A stretch of DNA of 64,000 nt from Paenibacillus kobensis NBRC 15729 (lineage in GTDB: Bacteria; Bacillota; Bacilli; Paenibacillales; Paenibacillaceae), in assembly GCF_004000825.1 (NCBI RefSeq), contig NZ_BILZ01000007.1, positions 1 to 64,000 on the forward strand, in the 5' to 3' direction. Below are positions 63,088-64,000 of the stretch, in pieces. The notes under the pieces are model-generated. The model made no database searches, was not told where the DNA came from, and was given only the letters and a program-made list of their open reading frames with translations. The translations under genes were made by a program, and so were the position numbers. Position 1 is the stretch's first letter. Each line of letters opens with the position of its first letter.

Positions 63088-64000
63088 ATGTGGAAATGGG
63101 TAACAACGCGGGCTGCCCGGCAACGGATGCGCGCGGCGGCTCTGCTCGCAGGCGCTTGCATGCTGCTGCTTCTGTCCGCTTGCGGCAGCGAGGGCGGCAC
63201 GAATAACAATGCGGTCGGGGGCGAGGAGACGAATGCAGCTCAGAACGGCGACATTACGCTGGTTATCGGCGCGTATTCTGTCGTGAAGGATGCGTTCGTC
63301 GAGCTGCTTCCGGATTTTCAGCGCTATTGGCAGCAGAAGACCGGACAAAAGGTCGTCTTCCAGCAATCCTATGAGGCATCCGGCACGCAGGCCCGCGCTA
63401 TCGTTGGCGGCTTCGAGGCCGATGTAGCGGTGCTGGCCATGGAGACGGATATCAACAAAATTCAAAAAGCTGGTTTGATCGAGCCGAATTGGAATGATAA
63501 CGAAACGAACGGTATGATTACCGACTCGGTCGTTGTACTCGGCACCCGCGACGGGAACCCGCTAGGCATTAAGGATTGGAAGGACTTGACGCGCAAAGGC
63601 GTTAAAGTGCTGTATCCGAATCCGAAGACGTCCGGCGGCGCGCAGTGGGATATCAATGCGATATACGGCGCGGGCTTGAAAGAGTCGGAGCGTCAGAATG
63701 GCACGAAGGATCCGGAGTTTGCGAAGCAATTCCTGAAGCAGATTCATGCCAACGTCGAGTCGCTTGATAAGAGCGGCCGCGCTTCGATGGCAGCGTTCGA
63801 ATATGGCGTCGGCGATGTCATTGTCACTTATGAGAACGAGCTTCGCTCGCGTGTGAAGCAAGGCGTTCCTTATACGATCGTTATTCCAAGCGATACGATT
63901 CTAATTGAGAATCCGGCTGCCGTTGTCGACCGCAATGCGAAGAAGCACGGCGTGCAGGAAGCGGCGCAAGCTTTCGTCGATTATTTGAAGTCGGATGAGG
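63088..64000 (+). CDS. Sulfate-binding lipoprotein (partial, runs off the window)
   Basis: ATG at 63088 follows AGGGGC. The lipobox LLSACG (Cys near residue 32) is followed by a periplasmic-binding-type domain: LVIGAYSVVKDAFVELLP, SYEASGTQARAIVGGFEADVAVLA and GIKDWKDLTRKGVKVLYPNPKTSGGAQWDI, which are Sbp/CysP signatures. It is placed last, whereas the binding protein is often the first gene of such operons. About 304 residues are visible. Confidence 0.92.
   Translation, partial: MWKWVTTRAARQRMRAAALLAGACMLLLLSACGSEGGTNNNAVGGEETNAAQNGDITLVIGAYSVVKDAFVELLPDFQRYWQQKTGQKVVFQQSYEASGTQARAIVGGFEADVAVLAMETDINKIQKAGLIEPNWNDNETNGMITDSVVVLGTRDGNPLGIKDWKDLTRKGVKVLYPNPKTSGGAQWDINAIYGAGLKESERQNGTKDPEFAKQFLKQIHANVESLDKSGRASMAAFEYGVGDVIVTYENELRSRVKQGVPYTIVIPSDTILIENPAAVVDRNAKKHGVQEAAQAFVDYLKSDE

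Overview
The window reads as chromosomal DNA of an endospore-forming Firmicute, most probably Paenibacillaceae (Paenibacillus or a close relative). The reasons are strong AGGAGG ribosome-binding sites, frequent TTG/GTG starts, sporulation genes (yunB, a lytH-like peptidase, ylbJ), the yunB-lytH-lipA-yutD neighbourhood known from Bacillus, the ccpN-yqfL pair, and a monoderm tad pilus locus. No rRNA, tRNA or CRISPR array was found. All assignments come from reading the sequence and from family knowledge; no database search was run.

Region 1 (1-9.5 kb) is an accessory zone built from polymorphic-toxin parts. It opens with the 3' end of an Rhs/YD-repeat gene whose tip carries a colicin E3-like ribonuclease signature, followed by a probable immunity gene, a hairpin terminator, a small IDEAL-like ORF, a Rep-like gene, a zinc-finger-like HGG protein, a compact serine recombinase and a small partner ORF. 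An IS110-family element with a frameshifted transposase and a candidate bridge RNA follows. The layout then repeats in decayed form: an orphan Rhs tip with an HxH toxin-like domain, a second immunity candidate, related hairpins (one split by a 62-bp palindrome), a truncated rep paralogue, a fragment of a second IS110 transposase, and a frameshifted carbohydrate-binding-module remnant. The repeated order Rhs tip / immunity / hairpin / rep is the most unusual feature of the window.

Region 2 (9.6-18.5 kb) holds a secreted RCC1-repeat protein and, 5 kb on, a decayed paralogue of it. Between them lie a lipoprotein, a secreted esterase, an MFS exporter divergent from a WYL regulator, and a tyrosine phosphatase. 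Region 3 (18.6-33.4 kb) is core chromosome: a guanylate-kinase-like gene, yunB, lytH-like, lipA, yutD (with a long Arg/Gly-rich repeat tail), NAD kinase, ylbJ, a truncated haemoglobin, a DUF2225 protein, a YycC-like pair, an M3 peptidase, ccpN-yqfL, ndk and tal. It also contains two very small membrane-protein genes. yutD and ccpN both appear to use non-standard ATT/ATC start codons.

Region 4 (33.5-44.6 kb) is one compact tad (Flp-type pilus) operon: CpaE-like ATPase, TadA, TadB, TadC, Flp pilin, TadE-like, a large DUF5702-type protein, a second TadE-like protein, a prepilin peptidase and an FHA protein. A promoter and an intrinsic terminator lie upstream. Region 5 (44.6-54.1 kb) has an SDR epimerase, a lipoprotein, a DUF2621 protein, endonuclease IV and purU, then a leftward biotin operon bioA-bioD-bioF-bioH-like-bioC with a promoter and a BirA-like operator; bioB is not present. 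Region 6 (54.4-64 kb) has highly expressed carbon-metabolism genes (tkt, pgi), ppnP, a hydroxyacid dehydrogenase, a YigZ protein, and a sulfate ABC transporter cysT-cysW-cysA-sbp, with the window ending inside sbp.
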